Notes: a model not told the origin generated them from the sequence alone. 64,000 bases of DNA from Citrobacter sp. Marseille-Q6884 (GCF_945906775.1 NZ_CAMDRE010000001.1:1612001-1676000); one strand, 5' to 3'. Counted from the stretch's first letter, positions 51,432 through 60,793 are shown. A program made the numbers and translations.

Positions 51432-51443
51432 GGGAACGTTCCC
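51432..51443 (-). promoter_or_regulatory. TreR operator
   Basis: GGGAACGTTCCC is a perfect 12-bp palindrome of LacI-family type, 56 bp upstream of treB. TreR, encoded next to it, is the expected ligand; trehalose 6-phosphate is the inducer in E. coli. Confidence 0.8.
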
Positions 51444-51483
51444 GAAACGCAGCGAAGATCACAAATTAGTGCTCAGAAAGCGA

Positions 51484-52431
51484 TCAGGAGAGGGTGGAGG
51501 GGATAACGATTTGGCGCGGTTCGCTGCGGCCGTTGATCTGGTCGATCAGCTGCAAAGCCGCATGGCGACCGGCATCAGCATAACCCGGATCAACGGTGAT
51601 GATCTCCGGGTGCAGGAATTTCATCAGCGGCGTGTTACCCACGCTTGCCAGCTGCAGGTTTTCCCTTCGCTGTTCCTGCAAATATTTGCTGACCCCAAGG
51701 GCAAGGGTATCCGTTGCGCACACTAACGCGGTGGTCTCCGGCGCAATGACATCGGCGGCATGATCATAGCCCTGCTTCATGGCCAGCCCTGGTAGCGCGG
51801 CGACAGGGTGCAGTGTGTGTTTTTTACAGAAGTCCAGGTAGGCTTCATGGCGACGCTTACCCGTGGTGACGTCGCTGTGTGGAACGCCCAGAAAACTGAT
51901 ATGGCGATGTCCGCGATCGTACAGACGCTGCATCAGGATATGGATCGCGCCTTCATCGTCATAACAGACGGAGGCAAAACCTTTGGCATCCCGTGCCAGC
52001 AGTACCAGCGAGTCCTGCCAGGAGGCGAGCAGGGTTTCCGTGATGCCGGTAAAACCAAACAGCACCACACCGTCAATATTGCGACGTCTGAGCATGCCCA
52101 AATGCTCTTCGACCAGCGCGGGTGAAAACTGGCTTTCCATCATAATCGGGTCATAACCCTGTTCGTAGAAAGCGGGCAGCATGGTCTGAACGGCGAGGTT
52201 TTCAGAAAGCGAGTCCAGACGCGTGACAATGATCGCCACCACCTTATCGCTTTGTCCGCGCATGGCACGGGCGGATCGGGAAGGGGAAAAGCCGTGCTGA
52301 TTCATCACCGCTTCAACACGTTCGCGGGTGCGTTCACTCACACCGCTTTCGTTGTTGAGGACGCGGGAAACGGTTGATTTTCCCACACCGCTTAAGCGGG
52401 CGATGTCTTTAATGGTCAGCCGGTTTTGCAT
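51484..52431 (-). CDS. treR: Trehalose operon repressor TreR (LacI family)
   Basis: 315 residues as in E. coli. LacI-type HTH at residues 6-27 (TIKDIARLSGVGKSTVSRVL) with hinge helix SPSRSARAMRG, then a periplasmic-binding-like effector domain. It represses treBC. Separated from treB by 107 bp, with its own promoter presumably between it and mgtA. Confidence 0.96.
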   Translation of the reverse strand: MQNRLTIKDIARLSGVGKSTVSRVLNNESGVSERTRERVEAVMNQHGFSPSRSARAMRGQSDKVVAIIVTRLDSLSENLAVQTMLPAFYEQGYDPIMMESQFSPALVEEHLGMLRRRNIDGVVLFGFTGITETLLASWQDSLVLLARDAKGFASVCYDDEGAIHILMQRLYDRGHRHISFLGVPHSDVTTGKRRHEAYLDFCKKHTLHPVAALPGLAMKQGYDHAADVIAPETTALVCATDTLALGVSKYLQEQRRENLQLASVGNTPLMKFLHPEIITVDPGYADAGRHAALQLIDQINGRSEPRQIVIPSTLS

Positions 52432-52538
52432 CCTGTTTTCCCGTAGCGCACGTTCAGTCTTTCATTAAGAGGGTAACTTTACTCAAGTAGAGTGCAATGG
52501 GCAAAGTCTGCTTTATACACATCATCCTTCAGGGGTTG

Positions 52539-52555
52539 TGTATACGTTTGGTTTA
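52539..52555 (+). promoter_or_regulatory. PhoP box of mgtA
   Basis: TGTATA-CGTTT-GGTTTA fits the direct repeat (T/G)GTTTA-N5-(T/G)GTTTA. A TATTAT -10 starts 12 bp downstream at 52568, the standard PhoP-activated geometry, giving a predicted start near 52580. Confidence 0.8.
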
Positions 52556-52579
52556 GTTTCCATGCTTTATTATACCGCC

Positions 52580-52847
52580 ATAATTGCCACGAACCTTGTG
52601 GTTTTCTGCGTAGAATGCACCGCGCAAATCATTCACTTACCGGAGGCTGTATGGATCCCGATCCCACCCCTCTCCCGAAACGGAGAAATAACCCTTTCCG
52701 GTAAGCCAGCTTTTCACTGTCTTACCGGTGCCGTAAGACAGTGACGTTTTAACGTCCCTGTGATGAAAAAAGATTGCCATCAGGCAAGGCTTTGCCACGC
52801 CTGAAGGATTTACTGCGCCTGTAGAGACTGGCGCAGAGGGACTGCCT
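52580..52847 (+). promoter_or_regulatory. Mg2+-responsive mgtA 5' leader
   Basis: About 268 nt between the predicted transcription start and the mgtA ATG, close to the 264-nt leader of Salmonella mgtA. It holds the proline-rich mgtL peptide and a strong stem-loop (CACTGTCTTAC/GTAAGACAGTG, 52715-52743) just after it. In Salmonella Mg2+ and proline/mgtL translation determine which stem forms and whether Rho stops transcription. Confidence 0.8.
52651..52704 (+). CDS. mgtL: MgtL leader peptide
   Basis: 17-residue ORF MDPDPTPLPKRRNNPFR with CGGAGG seven bases before ATG 52651. The first half MDPDPTPLP is the same as in Salmonella MgtL, with its proline codons. Slow translation of these codons at low Mg2+ or low proline favours mgtA transcription into the coding region. 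The second half departs from the Salmonella peptide, while the terminal FR is kept. Confidence 0.88.
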   Translation: MDPDPTPLPKRRNNPFR

Positions 52848-55556
52848 ATGTTTAAAAATATTACTCGCCAGCTGTTTGCCCGGCTCAATCGTCATCTCCC
52901 GCAGCGCCTGGTGCATCGTGATCCGTTGCCCAATGCCCAGACCGTTGCCAGCACACCGATTCCGCCTTCCCTGAGCGAACACTGCCTGAAGATGGCGCTG
53001 ATGGAAGAAGCCGCGCTGTGGAAAACCTTTGATGCGCACCCGGAAGGATTAAACGCCGCAGAAGTGCAGAGCGCTCGCGAAAAGCATGGCGAGAACAAGC
53101 TGCCGGCGCAGAAACCCTCACCGTGGTGGGTGCATCTGTGGGTCTGTTACCGTAACCCGTTTAATATTCTGCTCACGATTCTGGGCGGCATTTCCTATGC
53201 CACCGAAGATCTGTTTGCCGCAGGCGTGATCGCGCTGATGGTCGGGATCTCGACGTTGCTGAACTTTGTGCAGGAAGCCCGCTCCACCAAAGCGGCAGAT
53301 GCGCTGAAAGCGATGGTCAGCAATACCGCCACGGTACTGCGGGTAAACAATGAGAAAGGGGAAAATAGCTGGGTTGAGTTGCCGATCGACCAGCTGGTGC
53401 CGGGCGACATTATCAAGCTGGCGGCGGGCGATATGATCCCGGCGGATTTGCGTATCGTTCAGGCACGCGATCTGTTCGTGGCGCAGGCGTCGCTCACCGG
53501 GGAATCGCTGCCGGTCGAGAAAGTGGCGACCAGCCGTGACCCACAACAAAGTAACCCGTTAGAGTGCGATACCCTGTGCTTTATGGGAACCAACGTGGTG
53601 AGCGGTACGGCGCAGGCTATGGTGATTGCCACCGGGGCTAACACCTGGTTTGGGCAACTGGCAGGCCGGGTTACCGAGCAGGAAAATGAGCAAAATGCCT
53701 TCCAGAAAGGGATCAGCCGCGTCAGCATGTTGCTGATCCGCTTTATGCTGGTGATGGCGCCCGTGGTGCTGATCATCAACGGCTACACCAAAGGCGACTG
53801 GTGGGAAGCGGCGCTGTTTGCCCTTTCTGTGGCGGTGGGGCTGACGCCGGAAATGCTGCCCATGATCGTCACCTCAACGCTGGCGCGTGGGGCGGTGAAG
53901 CTGTCAAAACAAAAGGTTATCGTCAAACACCTCGATGCCATCCAGAACTTTGGCGCGATGGATATTCTCTGCACCGATAAAACCGGCACGTTAACCCAGG
54001 ACAAAATCGTACTGGAGAACCATACCGATATTTCCGGTAAGCCGAGCGAACACGTGTTGCATTCCGCATGGCTGAACAGCCACTACCAGACCGGGCTGAA
54101 AAACCTGCTGGATACCGCGGTGCTGGAAGGCGTTGATGAAGAGTCAGCGCGTCAGCTCTCAACCCGCTGGCAGAAAATCGATGAGATCCCGTTTGATTTC
54201 GAGCGCCGTCGGATGTCGGTGGTGGTGGCAGAAGCAACCGATGTGCATCAGTTGGTGTGCAAAGGCGCACTGCAGGAGATCTTAAACGTCTGCACCCAGG
54301 TCCGCCATAATGGCGAGATTGTCCCGCTCGATGACAACATGCTGCGCCGGGTGAAGCGCGTCACGGATACGCTTAACCGTCAGGGGCTGCGCGTGGTGGC
54401 GGTGGCTACCAAATATCTGCCCGCGCGTGAGGGGGATTATCAACGCATTGATGAGTCCGACCTGATCCTCGAAGGGTACATTGCGTTCCTCGATCCGCCC
54501 AAAGAGACCACTGCACCGGCGCTGAAGGCGCTGAAAGCCAGCGGGATCACGGTGAAAATTTTAACCGGTGACAGCGAACTGGTCGCCGCAAAAGTCTGCC
54601 ATGAAGTCGGTCTGGACGCAGGCGATGTGGTTATCGGCAGCAGCATTGAAACGCTCAGCGACGATGAACTGGCGAAACTGGCTCAGCACACCACGCTGTT
54701 TGCCCGTCTGACGCCGATGCACAAAGAACGTATTGTCACCTTGCTCAAACGTGAGGGCCACGTCGTCGGTTTTATGGGCGATGGCATTAACGATGCTCCG
54801 GCACTGCGTGCGGCGGATATCGGGATCTCCGTGGATGGCGCTGTTGATATTGCCCGTGAAGCGGCCGATATCATCCTGCTGGAAAAAAGTCTGATGGTGC
54901 TGGAAGAAGGGGTGATCGAGGGGCGTCGGACCTTCTCGAACATGCTTAAGTACATCAAAATGACGGCCAGTTCCAACTTTGGTAACGTGTTTAGCGTGCT
55001 GGTGGCGAGTGCATTTTTGCCTTTCCTGCCGATGTTGCCGCTGCACTTACTGATTCAAAACCTGCTGTACGATGTATCCCAGGTCGCTATCCCGTTTGAT
55101 AACGTGGATGAGGATCAGATTAAAAAGCCGCAGCGCTGGAACCCTGCCGATTTGGGTCGCTTTATGCTGTTCTTTGGCCCGATCAGCTCCATCTTCGACA
55201 TTCTGACGTTCTGCCTGATGTGGTGGGTATTTCACGCCAATACGCCGGAAACGCAGACCTTGTTCCAGTCCGGTTGGTTTGTGGTGGGCCTGCTGTCACA
55301 AACCCTGATTGTGCATATGATCCGTACCCGTCGCGTACCGTTCATCCAGAGTCGTGCGGCGTGGCCGTTAATGTTGATGACGCTGGTGGTGATGGTCGTC
55401 GGGATTGCCTTGCCGTTCTCACCGCTGGCCAGCTATCTGCAATTGCAGGCATTACCGCTGAGCTACTTCCCATGGCTGATTGCGATTCTGGCGGGCTACA
55501 TGACATTGACCCAACTGGTGAAAGGTTTTTATAGCCGTCGCTACGGCTGGCAATAA
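52848..55556 (+). CDS. mgtA: P-type Mg2+ transporter MgtA
   Basis: 902 residues (Salmonella 902, E. coli 898). P-type ATPase of class IIIB: phosphorylation motif DKTGTLT with Asp377, TGESLPVE actuator loop, hinge MGDGINDAPALRAADIG and about ten membrane helices. It imports Mg2+ into the cytoplasm at low external Mg2+. The N-terminus has a soluble amphipathic segment typical of MgtA. Monocistronic with PhoP box, mgtL and leader upstream; followed by REP. Confidence 0.97.
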   Translation: MFKNITRQLFARLNRHLPQRLVHRDPLPNAQTVASTPIPPSLSEHCLKMALMEEAALWKTFDAHPEGLNAAEVQSAREKHGENKLPAQKPSPWWVHLWVCYRNPFNILLTILGGISYATEDLFAAGVIALMVGISTLLNFVQEARSTKAADALKAMVSNTATVLRVNNEKGENSWVELPIDQLVPGDIIKLAAGDMIPADLRIVQARDLFVAQASLTGESLPVEKVATSRDPQQSNPLECDTLCFMGTNVVSGTAQAMVIATGANTWFGQLAGRVTEQENEQNAFQKGISRVSMLLIRFMLVMAPVVLIINGYTKGDWWEAALFALSVAVGLTPEMLPMIVTSTLARGAVKLSKQKVIVKHLDAIQNFGAMDILCTDKTGTLTQDKIVLENHTDISGKPSEHVLHSAWLNSHYQTGLKNLLDTAVLEGVDEESARQLSTRWQKIDEIPFDFERRRMSVVVAEATDVHQLVCKGALQEILNVCTQVRHNGEIVPLDDNMLRRVKRVTDTLNRQGLRVVAVATKYLPAREGDYQRIDESDLILEGYIAFLDPPKETTAPALKALKASGITVKILTGDSELVAAKVCHEVGLDAGDVVIGSSIETLSDDELAKLAQHTTLFARLTPMHKERIVTLLKREGHVVGFMGDGINDAPALRAADIGISVDGAVDIAREAADIILLEKSLMVLEEGVIEGRRTFSNMLKYIKMTASSNFGNVFSVLVASAFLPFLPMLPLHLLIQNLLYDVSQVAIPFDNVDEDQIKKPQRWNPADLGRFMLFFGPISSIFDILTFCLMWWVFHANTPETQTLFQSGWFVVGLLSQTLIVHMIRTRRVPFIQSRAAWPLMLMTLVVMVVGIALPFSPLASYLQLQALPLSYFPWLIAILAGYMTLTQLVKGFYSRRYGWQ

Positions 55557-55569
55557 AGCGTAATACCCT

Positions 55570-55650
55570 CTGCCGGATGGTGCTTACACTCACTTAACCT
55601 GTGGTATTTGATCTCAGGTTAAGTAAGGTAACGCGGCTATCCGGCAATTT
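55570..55650. repeat. REP-like element with internal hairpin after mgtA
   Basis: TGCCGGATGGTGC and CTATCCGGCA enclose ACTTAACCTG and CAGGTTAAGT, an inner perfect inverted repeat. Nested inverted repeats form one long hairpin ending mgtA transcripts. Confidence 0.78.
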
Positions 55651-55979
55651 TCTTTTTCATTCGAAGATATTTCCAAATACTGTTTGTGTTTTATTTTTAT
55701 TGAAATGCTAACAGGCCCAATCATTAACAAACTCCCTCCGTTACTTTGATTTTTTATCAGGAAAACGATCTGCGTTGCAAAAATGAAACAGTGTGCTAAA
55801 AATTATAAGCATTGACGTTTTTTTGTGAACGCAGTCATCGAAATAATTTGTTACACCAGTTAGTCTGCGCAGGTAACGTCGTTAAGTAAGTTTCTCGCTG
55901 CCCATTTTTATTTCCGGCAGTCATTTGCTCTGCAAGCTATTCCTGTTAATGGATATTATGAACTTCTGGAGAAGGACAA
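55651..55979 (+). promoter_or_regulatory. AT-rich upstream region of the TRAP operon
   Basis: About 330 bp, distinctly more AT-rich than its neighbours, with no gene. TGTGA-ACGCAG-TCATC (55824-55839) is a partial CRP-like site. A regulator gene is not adjacent. Low GC suggests a site accessible to H-NS or a boundary of a transferred block. Confidence 0.4.
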
Positions 55980-56957
55980 ATGAAACTGACAAAAAACCTG
56001 TTAAGTCTGTGTATTGGTACCTGCGTATTACTGGCCAGTCATTCCACATTGGCACAAACCTTTCGCGCCGCAGATGTGCATCCGGCTGATTACCCGAACG
56101 TTGTTGCAGTGAAGCACATGGGGGAAAAGCTGAGCGCTGCGACGAATGGTCGTCTGGAGATTAAAACATTCCCGGGTGGCGTGCTGGGCGATGAAAAACA
56201 GATGATTGAGCAAGCGCAATTAGGCGCAATTGATATTATCCGCGTCTCGATGACGCCGGTTGCCGCCATCCTCCCGGAAATTAACGTGTTTACTCTGCCG
56301 TATATTTTCCGTGATGAAAACCATATGCACCAGGTGTTAGACGGAATGATTGGCCAGGAGATTGGCGATCGTCTGACTGCGAACAGCAAATCACGACTGG
56401 TGTTTCTTGGCTGGATGGATGCCGGAACGCGTAACCTGATTACCAAGAATCCGGTGGTGAAACCGGAAGATTTACACGGCATGAAAATCCGCGTGCAGGC
56501 GAGCCCGATTGCGCTGGATACCTTAAAAGCAATGGGCGCCAACTCCATTGTCATGGGGGTCAGCGAAGTGTTTAGCGGAATGCAAACCGGCGTCATTGAT
56601 GGCACGGAAAATAACCCGCCAACCTTCGTCGCACATAACTATTTGCCGGTCGTTAAAAACTATACCTGGAGCAAGCATTTTATTATTCCTGAGCTGTTTC
56701 TTTTCTCCAAAGCAAAATGGGATAAATTGAAAAAAGAAGATCAGGATCTCATCATTAAACTCGCCAAAGAAGCTCAGGTAGAACAGCGTAAGCTATGGGA
56801 AGCCTATAATGCGAAATCCCTGGAAACCATGAAAGCAAATGGCGTTCAATTCCACGATATTGATACCGATTATTTCTATAAAGCCACGCAGTCAGTAAGG
56901 GATAATTACGGTAAAGACCACCAGGATTTGATCAAACGTATTCAGGATGTGAAGTAA
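55980..56957 (+). CDS. TRAP transporter solute-binding protein, DctP family
   Basis: 325 residues with a 25-residue signal peptide (ending STLAQ-TFRA). DctP-fold with the carboxylate-binding arginine in GMKIRVQASPIALDT (about residue 172) and the GMQTGVIDGTENNP signature. It captures an organic acid anion in the periplasm; sugar acids and C4-dicarboxylates are the commonest ligands of this family, but the specific ligand cannot be read. GGAGAAGG ribosome site. First gene of a P-Q-M operon lacking adjacent catabolic enzymes. Confidence 0.92.
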   Translation: MKLTKNLLSLCIGTCVLLASHSTLAQTFRAADVHPADYPNVVAVKHMGEKLSAATNGRLEIKTFPGGVLGDEKQMIEQAQLGAIDIIRVSMTPVAAILPEINVFTLPYIFRDENHMHQVLDGMIGQEIGDRLTANSKSRLVFLGWMDAGTRNLITKNPVVKPEDLHGMKIRVQASPIALDTLKAMGANSIVMGVSEVFSGMQTGVIDGTENNPPTFVAHNYLPVVKNYTWSKHFIIPELFLFSKAKWDKLKKEDQDLIIKLAKEAQVEQRKLWEAYNAKSLETMKANGVQFHDIDTDYFYKATQSVRDNYGKDHQDLIKRIQDVK

Positions 56958-57019
56958 TTTATCGGGCGGATGGTATTCACCATCTGCCTGAGTCTTTTGA
57001 TTAATTCGAGGTGATAATG

Positions 57020-57529
57020 ATGGGTGAATGTTATTCATCGGTGATGGATTTTCTTTACCGGGTCTCAATGTGGATTGCCGGTGTGGCATTATTGATAATG
57101 GTCGCCATTATTCCTGTCGGGATATTTGCGCGTTATGTTCTGAATAATGCGTTGTCATGGCCTGAACCCGTCGCCATTCTTTGTATGGTGACATTCACCT
57201 TTATCGGCGCAGCGGTCAGCTATCGTGCGGGCTCGCATATTGCGGTGAGTATGGTGACAGACCGTCTGGGTGAGTCTGCCCGACGTTATTGCTCGATTGT
57301 CGCAGACCTCATGCTTACGGCGATAAGCGTGTTTATTCTCTGGTACGGCACGACGCTGTGTCTTGAACTGTGGGAACAACCTATTGCGGAATTCCCGCTG
57401 CTCAGCGCCGGACAAAACTATATTCCGTTGCCCATTGGTTCTGCCATCACGCTGCTTTTTATTCTTGAGAAGATCTGCCGTGGTCCGCAGTACCAACGTC
57501 CTGTTGTCATGCTGGGATCGACCAGCTAG
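57020..57529 (+). CDS. TRAP transporter small permease, DctQ family
   Basis: 169 residues from ATG 57020 (GAGGTG six bases upstream; ATG 57017 or GTG 57011 are alternatives). Four membrane helices with the family pattern VGIFARYVLNNALSWPEPVA and GAAVSYRAGSHIAV. It forms the scaffold for the large DctM subunit. Located 62 bp after dctP and 30 bp before dctM. Confidence 0.9.
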   Translation: MGECYSSVMDFLYRVSMWIAGVALLIMVAIIPVGIFARYVLNNALSWPEPVAILCMVTFTFIGAAVSYRAGSHIAVSMVTDRLGESARRYCSIVADLMLTAISVFILWYGTTLCLELWEQPIAEFPLLSAGQNYIPLPIGSAITLLFILEKICRGPQYQRPVVMLGSTS

Positions 57530-57559
57530 TTACCGCCCCCATTTCATAAAGGAAAGCAA

Positions 57560-58846
57560 ATGGATGCATTTATTCTCGTCTTTACGCTTGGCATTATGCT
57601 GGCGATTGGGGTACCGGTAGCGTACGCGGTAGGCATTAGCGCCATTATTGGTGCCTGGTATATTGATATCCCGCTGGAAGCGGTGATGATCCAACTGACC
57701 AGCGGTGTGAACAAATTTTCGCTATTGGCGATCCCGTTCTTTATTCTGGCCGGGGCAATTATGGCCGAAGGGGGAATTGCGCGTCGGTTGGTGAATTTCG
57801 CCTATATTTTCGTGGGCTTTATTCGCGGCGGGTTGTCGCTGGTTAACATTGTCGCTTCCACCTTTTTTGGCGCGATTTCTGGATCGTCTGTGGCAGACAC
57901 AGCTTCTATCGGTTCTGTGATGATCCCGGAGATGGACAAAAAAGGGTACCCGCGCGACTTTGCGGCCGCAGTGACCGCCAGCGGCTCGGTGCAGGCGATT
58001 CTCACGCCACCCAGCCATAACTCGGTCATTTACTCGCTAGCAACGGGCGGTACGGTTTCGATTGCCGCACTGTTTATCGCCGGGATCCTGCCGGGTCTGT
58101 TATTAAGCTTCAGTCTGATGGTGATGTGCGTGGCCTTTGCGCACAAACGCGGTTATCCAAAAGGGGAGCGTGTACCGTTTCGCCAGGCGTTGAAGATTTT
58201 TGTCGATACGCTATGGGGATTGATGACGGTCGTCATCATCATGGGGGGGATCCTGTCAGGTATCTTCACCGCGACCGAATCTGCGGCGATTGCCTGTCTG
58301 TGGGCCTTCTTTGTCACCATGTTTATCTATCGTGACTATAAGTGGTCTGAACTGCCGAAGCTGATGTTCCGTACGGTGAAAACGGTCACTATCGTCATGA
58401 TTCTGATTGGTTTTGCGGCTGCCTTTGGCGCCGTGATGACCTACATGCAGTTGCCGATGCGTATCACCGAAGCGTTCACCAGCATCTCGGATAACAAATA
58501 CGTCATCCTGATGTGCATTAACATCATGCTGCTGCTGATCGGGACGTTGATGGACATGGCGCCGCTGATCCTGATCCTGACGCCGGTTCTGCTGCCGGTA
58601 ACCAACGCGCTGGGCATTGACCCGGTACACTTTGGCATGATCATGCTGGTGAACTTAGGGATTGGCCTGATTACGCCGCCGGTCGGCTCGGTGCTGTTTG
58701 TCGCCAGTGCGGTGAGTAAGCAGAAAATTGAGCAGGTGGTGAAGGCGATGTTGCCGTTCTACCTGGTGCTGTTCCTGGTGTTGATGCTCGTGACGTACAT
58801 TCCGGCGATTTCGTTGTTCCTGCCGAAACTGTTTGGCGTGATGTGA
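57560..58846 (+). CDS. TRAP transporter large permease, DctM family
   Basis: 428 residues with about 12 hydrophobic segments. Typical features: FAGAIMAEGGIARRLV-like start (ILAGAIMAEGGIARRL), FGAISGSSVADTASIGSVMIPEM and the Na+-site-type motif LTPPSHNSVIY and ITPPVGSVLFV in the two inverted halves. It is the ion-coupled translocator. Last gene of the TRAP operon, ended by a terminator shared with ridA. Confidence 0.93.
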   Translation: MDAFILVFTLGIMLAIGVPVAYAVGISAIIGAWYIDIPLEAVMIQLTSGVNKFSLLAIPFFILAGAIMAEGGIARRLVNFAYIFVGFIRGGLSLVNIVASTFFGAISGSSVADTASIGSVMIPEMDKKGYPRDFAAAVTASGSVQAILTPPSHNSVIYSLATGGTVSIAALFIAGILPGLLLSFSLMVMCVAFAHKRGYPKGERVPFRQALKIFVDTLWGLMTVVIIMGGILSGIFTATESAAIACLWAFFVTMFIYRDYKWSELPKLMFRTVKTVTIVMILIGFAAAFGAVMTYMQLPMRITEAFTSISDNKYVILMCINIMLLLIGTLMDMAPLILILTPVLLPVTNALGIDPVHFGMIMLVNLGIGLITPPVGSVLFVASAVSKQKIEQVVKAMLPFYLVLFLVLMLVTYIPAISLFLPKLFGVM

Positions 58847-58861
58847 TGGTCTTACCGTGAC

Positions 58862-58893
58862 AAAAATCCGGGCTTTCGCGCCCGGATTTTTTT
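58862..58893. terminator. Bidirectional terminator between TRAP operon and ridA
   Basis: AAAAATCCGGGC-TTTCGC-GCCCGGATTTTTTT has T-runs on both strands, ending both convergent units. Confidence 0.9.
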
Positions 58894-58898
58894 ATTGC

Positions 58899-59285
58899 TT
58901 AGCGACGAACGGCGATCGCTTCAATCTCGATTTTTACGTCTTTCGGCAGACGGGCAACTTCCACACAAGAGCGTGCCGGGAAGGTTGCGTTGTGCTCGGT
59001 GAAGAACGCTTCGTAGGTGGCGTTAACGGTAGCAAAATCGTTCAGGTCTTTAACGAAGACGGTTGTTTTTACGATGTCGCCCACTTTCAGGCCTGCTGCT
59101 TCTACGATAGCTTTCACGTTTTCCAGCGACTGACGCGCCTGAGCGGACACGTCTTCCGATACGGCACCGGTTTTTGGATCGACCGGAATCTGACCGGAAG
59201 TGATGATCATGCTACCCAGGTCAACACCCTGAACGTATGGGCCGATTGCTGCTGGTGCATTTTCCGTCGCGATAGTCTTGCTCAT
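58899..59285 (-). CDS. ridA: 2-iminobutanoate/2-iminopropanoate deaminase RidA (YjgF)
   Basis: 128 residues as in E. coli. Rid/YER057c/UK114 family trimer with the catalytic Arg in PARSCVEVARLPKD (about residue 105) and signature ARQSLENVKAIVEAAG. It hydrolyses reactive enamine/imine products of PLP enzymes such as threonine dehydratase. ATTCAGGAGAAATC ribosome site. Lies downstream of pyrI on the same strand with a 77-bp gap. Confidence 0.97.
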   Translation of the reverse strand: MSKTIATENAPAAIGPYVQGVDLGSMIITSGQIPVDPKTGAVSEDVSAQARQSLENVKAIVEAAGLKVGDIVKTTVFVKDLNDFATVNATYEAFFTEHNATFPARSCVEVARLPKDVKIEIEAIAVRR

Positions 59286-59362
59286 GATTTCTCCTGAATT
59301 ACAGCGGTATATAGAATGTTCCCACTCATTATAGGGAGCTGGGATCTCATAACCAACCCCAA

Positions 59363-59824
59363 TTAGTTGGCTAGCACCACATAATGCGAAAACTCTTTTT
59401 CACAGTATTTGCATTTGAGTGCGATGTCATCCGCGCGTTTTTTCACTGAAAAACTGGAGGAAACTGGTTCAGCATGGCTGATGCAGTTGCTGTTCGGGCA
59501 GACCAGTACGTTGTCGATGCGCTCTGGCAGGCTGGGACGCGATTTACCCACGACGTCATAGTCGTCAATGCGATTTACCGTTGCCTGCGGGGCGTACAGA
59601 GAAAGCTGGTTTACCTGCTCATCGGTCAGGAAGGTATTTTCAATTTTAATCAGGTCTTTGCGACCCATTTCGCCAGACGGCAGGTTCAGGCCGATAGTAA
59701 TACGCTGATCGGTTTCGGTCAGTTTGAACAGTGTCAGCAGCTTAAAGCCTACCTGTGCCGGGATATGGTCAATCACAGTGCCGCGTTTGATGGCTTCTAC
59801 TTGCAGTTTGTTATCGTGTGTCAT
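59363..59824 (-). CDS. pyrI: Aspartate carbamoyltransferase regulatory chain PyrI
   Basis: 153 residues from ATG 59824 (E. coli 153); two extra codons upstream are not used by the family. N-terminal allosteric CTP/ATP-binding part (KLQVEAIKRGTVIDHIPAQ) and C-terminal zinc domain with CPNSNC and CKYCEKEF cysteines. It confers CTP inhibition on PyrB. It follows pyrB by 12 bp. Confidence 0.97.
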   Translation of the reverse strand: MTHDNKLQVEAIKRGTVIDHIPAQVGFKLLTLFKLTETDQRITIGLNLPSGEMGRKDLIKIENTFLTDEQVNQLSLYAPQATVNRIDDYDVVGKSRPSLPERIDNVLVCPNSNCISHAEPVSSSFSVKKRADDIALKCKYCEKEFSHYVVLAN

Positions 59825-59836
59825 CGTCATTTCCCC

Positions 59837-60772
59837 TTACAGTGCCAGTTCGCTATTCAGTACCAGTGCCAGTAACGCCTGACGAGCGAAAATACCGTTG
59901 CCGGCTTGCTGGAAATACCAGGCGTGCGGCGTCTTATCGACGTCGGTGGTGATCTCATCGATACGCGGCAGCGGGTGCAGAACCTTCATATTCTCTTTCG
60001 CGCCGTTCAGGTCGCTGGCGCGCAGCACAAACTGAGCCTTCACGTTGGCGTATTCGGACGGATCCAGGCGCTCTTTTTGTACGCGGGTCATATACAGAAT
60101 GTCCACTTCCGCCATCACCTCTTCAATGGTGCCGTGCAGGCTCCAGGCGATACCTTTTTCATTCAGCATATCCAGAATGTACTGCGGCATTGCCAGTGCG
60201 TCCGGGGCGATGAAGTAGAAGCGGTTACCTTCAAATTTCGCCAGCGCCTGTGTCAGAGAGTGAACGGTACGGCCATATTTCAGATCACCGACCATCGCGA
60301 TTTTCAGATTATCCAGACGACCCTGAGTTTCCTGGATGGTAAACAGATCCAGCAGCGTTTGCGTCGGATGCTGGTTGGAGCCATCGCCCGCGTTCAGTAC
60401 CGGCACATTACCGGAGAATTCCGTCGCCAGACGCGCAGCGCCTTCCTGCGGGTGACGCATCACAATGGCATCAACGTAGGTGCTGATGACGGAAATGGTG
60501 TCAGCCAGCGTTTCACCTTTTTTGCCCAGGGAAGTATTGCTGCTGTCAGAGAACCCCACCACGCTGGCGCCCAGACGGTGCATTGACGTTTCAAAGGATA
60601 AACGGGTGCGGGTTGACGCCTCAAAGAAACAGCTGGCGATCACCTTATGCTTTAACAGTTCTGGCTGCGGGTTGGCTTTTAGTTTCGCCGCCGTCGCAAG
60701 GACCAGATTAAGGTCATCGCGGCTGAGGTCGTTTATGGAAATGATGTGTTTTTGATAGAGCGGATTAGCCAT
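59837..60772 (-). CDS. pyrB: Aspartate carbamoyltransferase catalytic chain PyrB
   Basis: 311 residues from ATG 60772 (E. coli 311). Carbamoyl-phosphate loop FEASTRTRLSFET, the 80s loop SNTSLGKKGE with active-site lysine, HPTQTLLDLF and HPLPRIDEI motifs. It joins carbamoyl phosphate and aspartate in pyrimidine synthesis. Expression is set by pyrL attenuation and UTP-sensitive initiation upstream. Eight in-frame codons before 60772 belong to the leader. Confidence 0.97.
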   Translation of the reverse strand: MANPLYQKHIISINDLSRDDLNLVLATAAKLKANPQPELLKHKVIASCFFEASTRTRLSFETSMHRLGASVVGFSDSSNTSLGKKGETLADTISVISTYVDAIVMRHPQEGAARLATEFSGNVPVLNAGDGSNQHPTQTLLDLFTIQETQGRLDNLKIAMVGDLKYGRTVHSLTQALAKFEGNRFYFIAPDALAMPQYILDMLNEKGIAWSLHGTIEEVMAEVDILYMTRVQKERLDPSEYANVKAQFVLRASDLNGAKENMKVLHPLPRIDEITTDVDKTPHAWYFQQAGNGIFARQALLALVLNSELAL

Positions 60773-60793
60773 GTTTATCTCCTGACGCCTGGG

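Noticed and set aside
52492..52704. 70-codon ORF upstream of mgtA
   Set aside because: It starts before the predicted transcription start and the PhoP box; only its last 18 codons, mgtL, are real.
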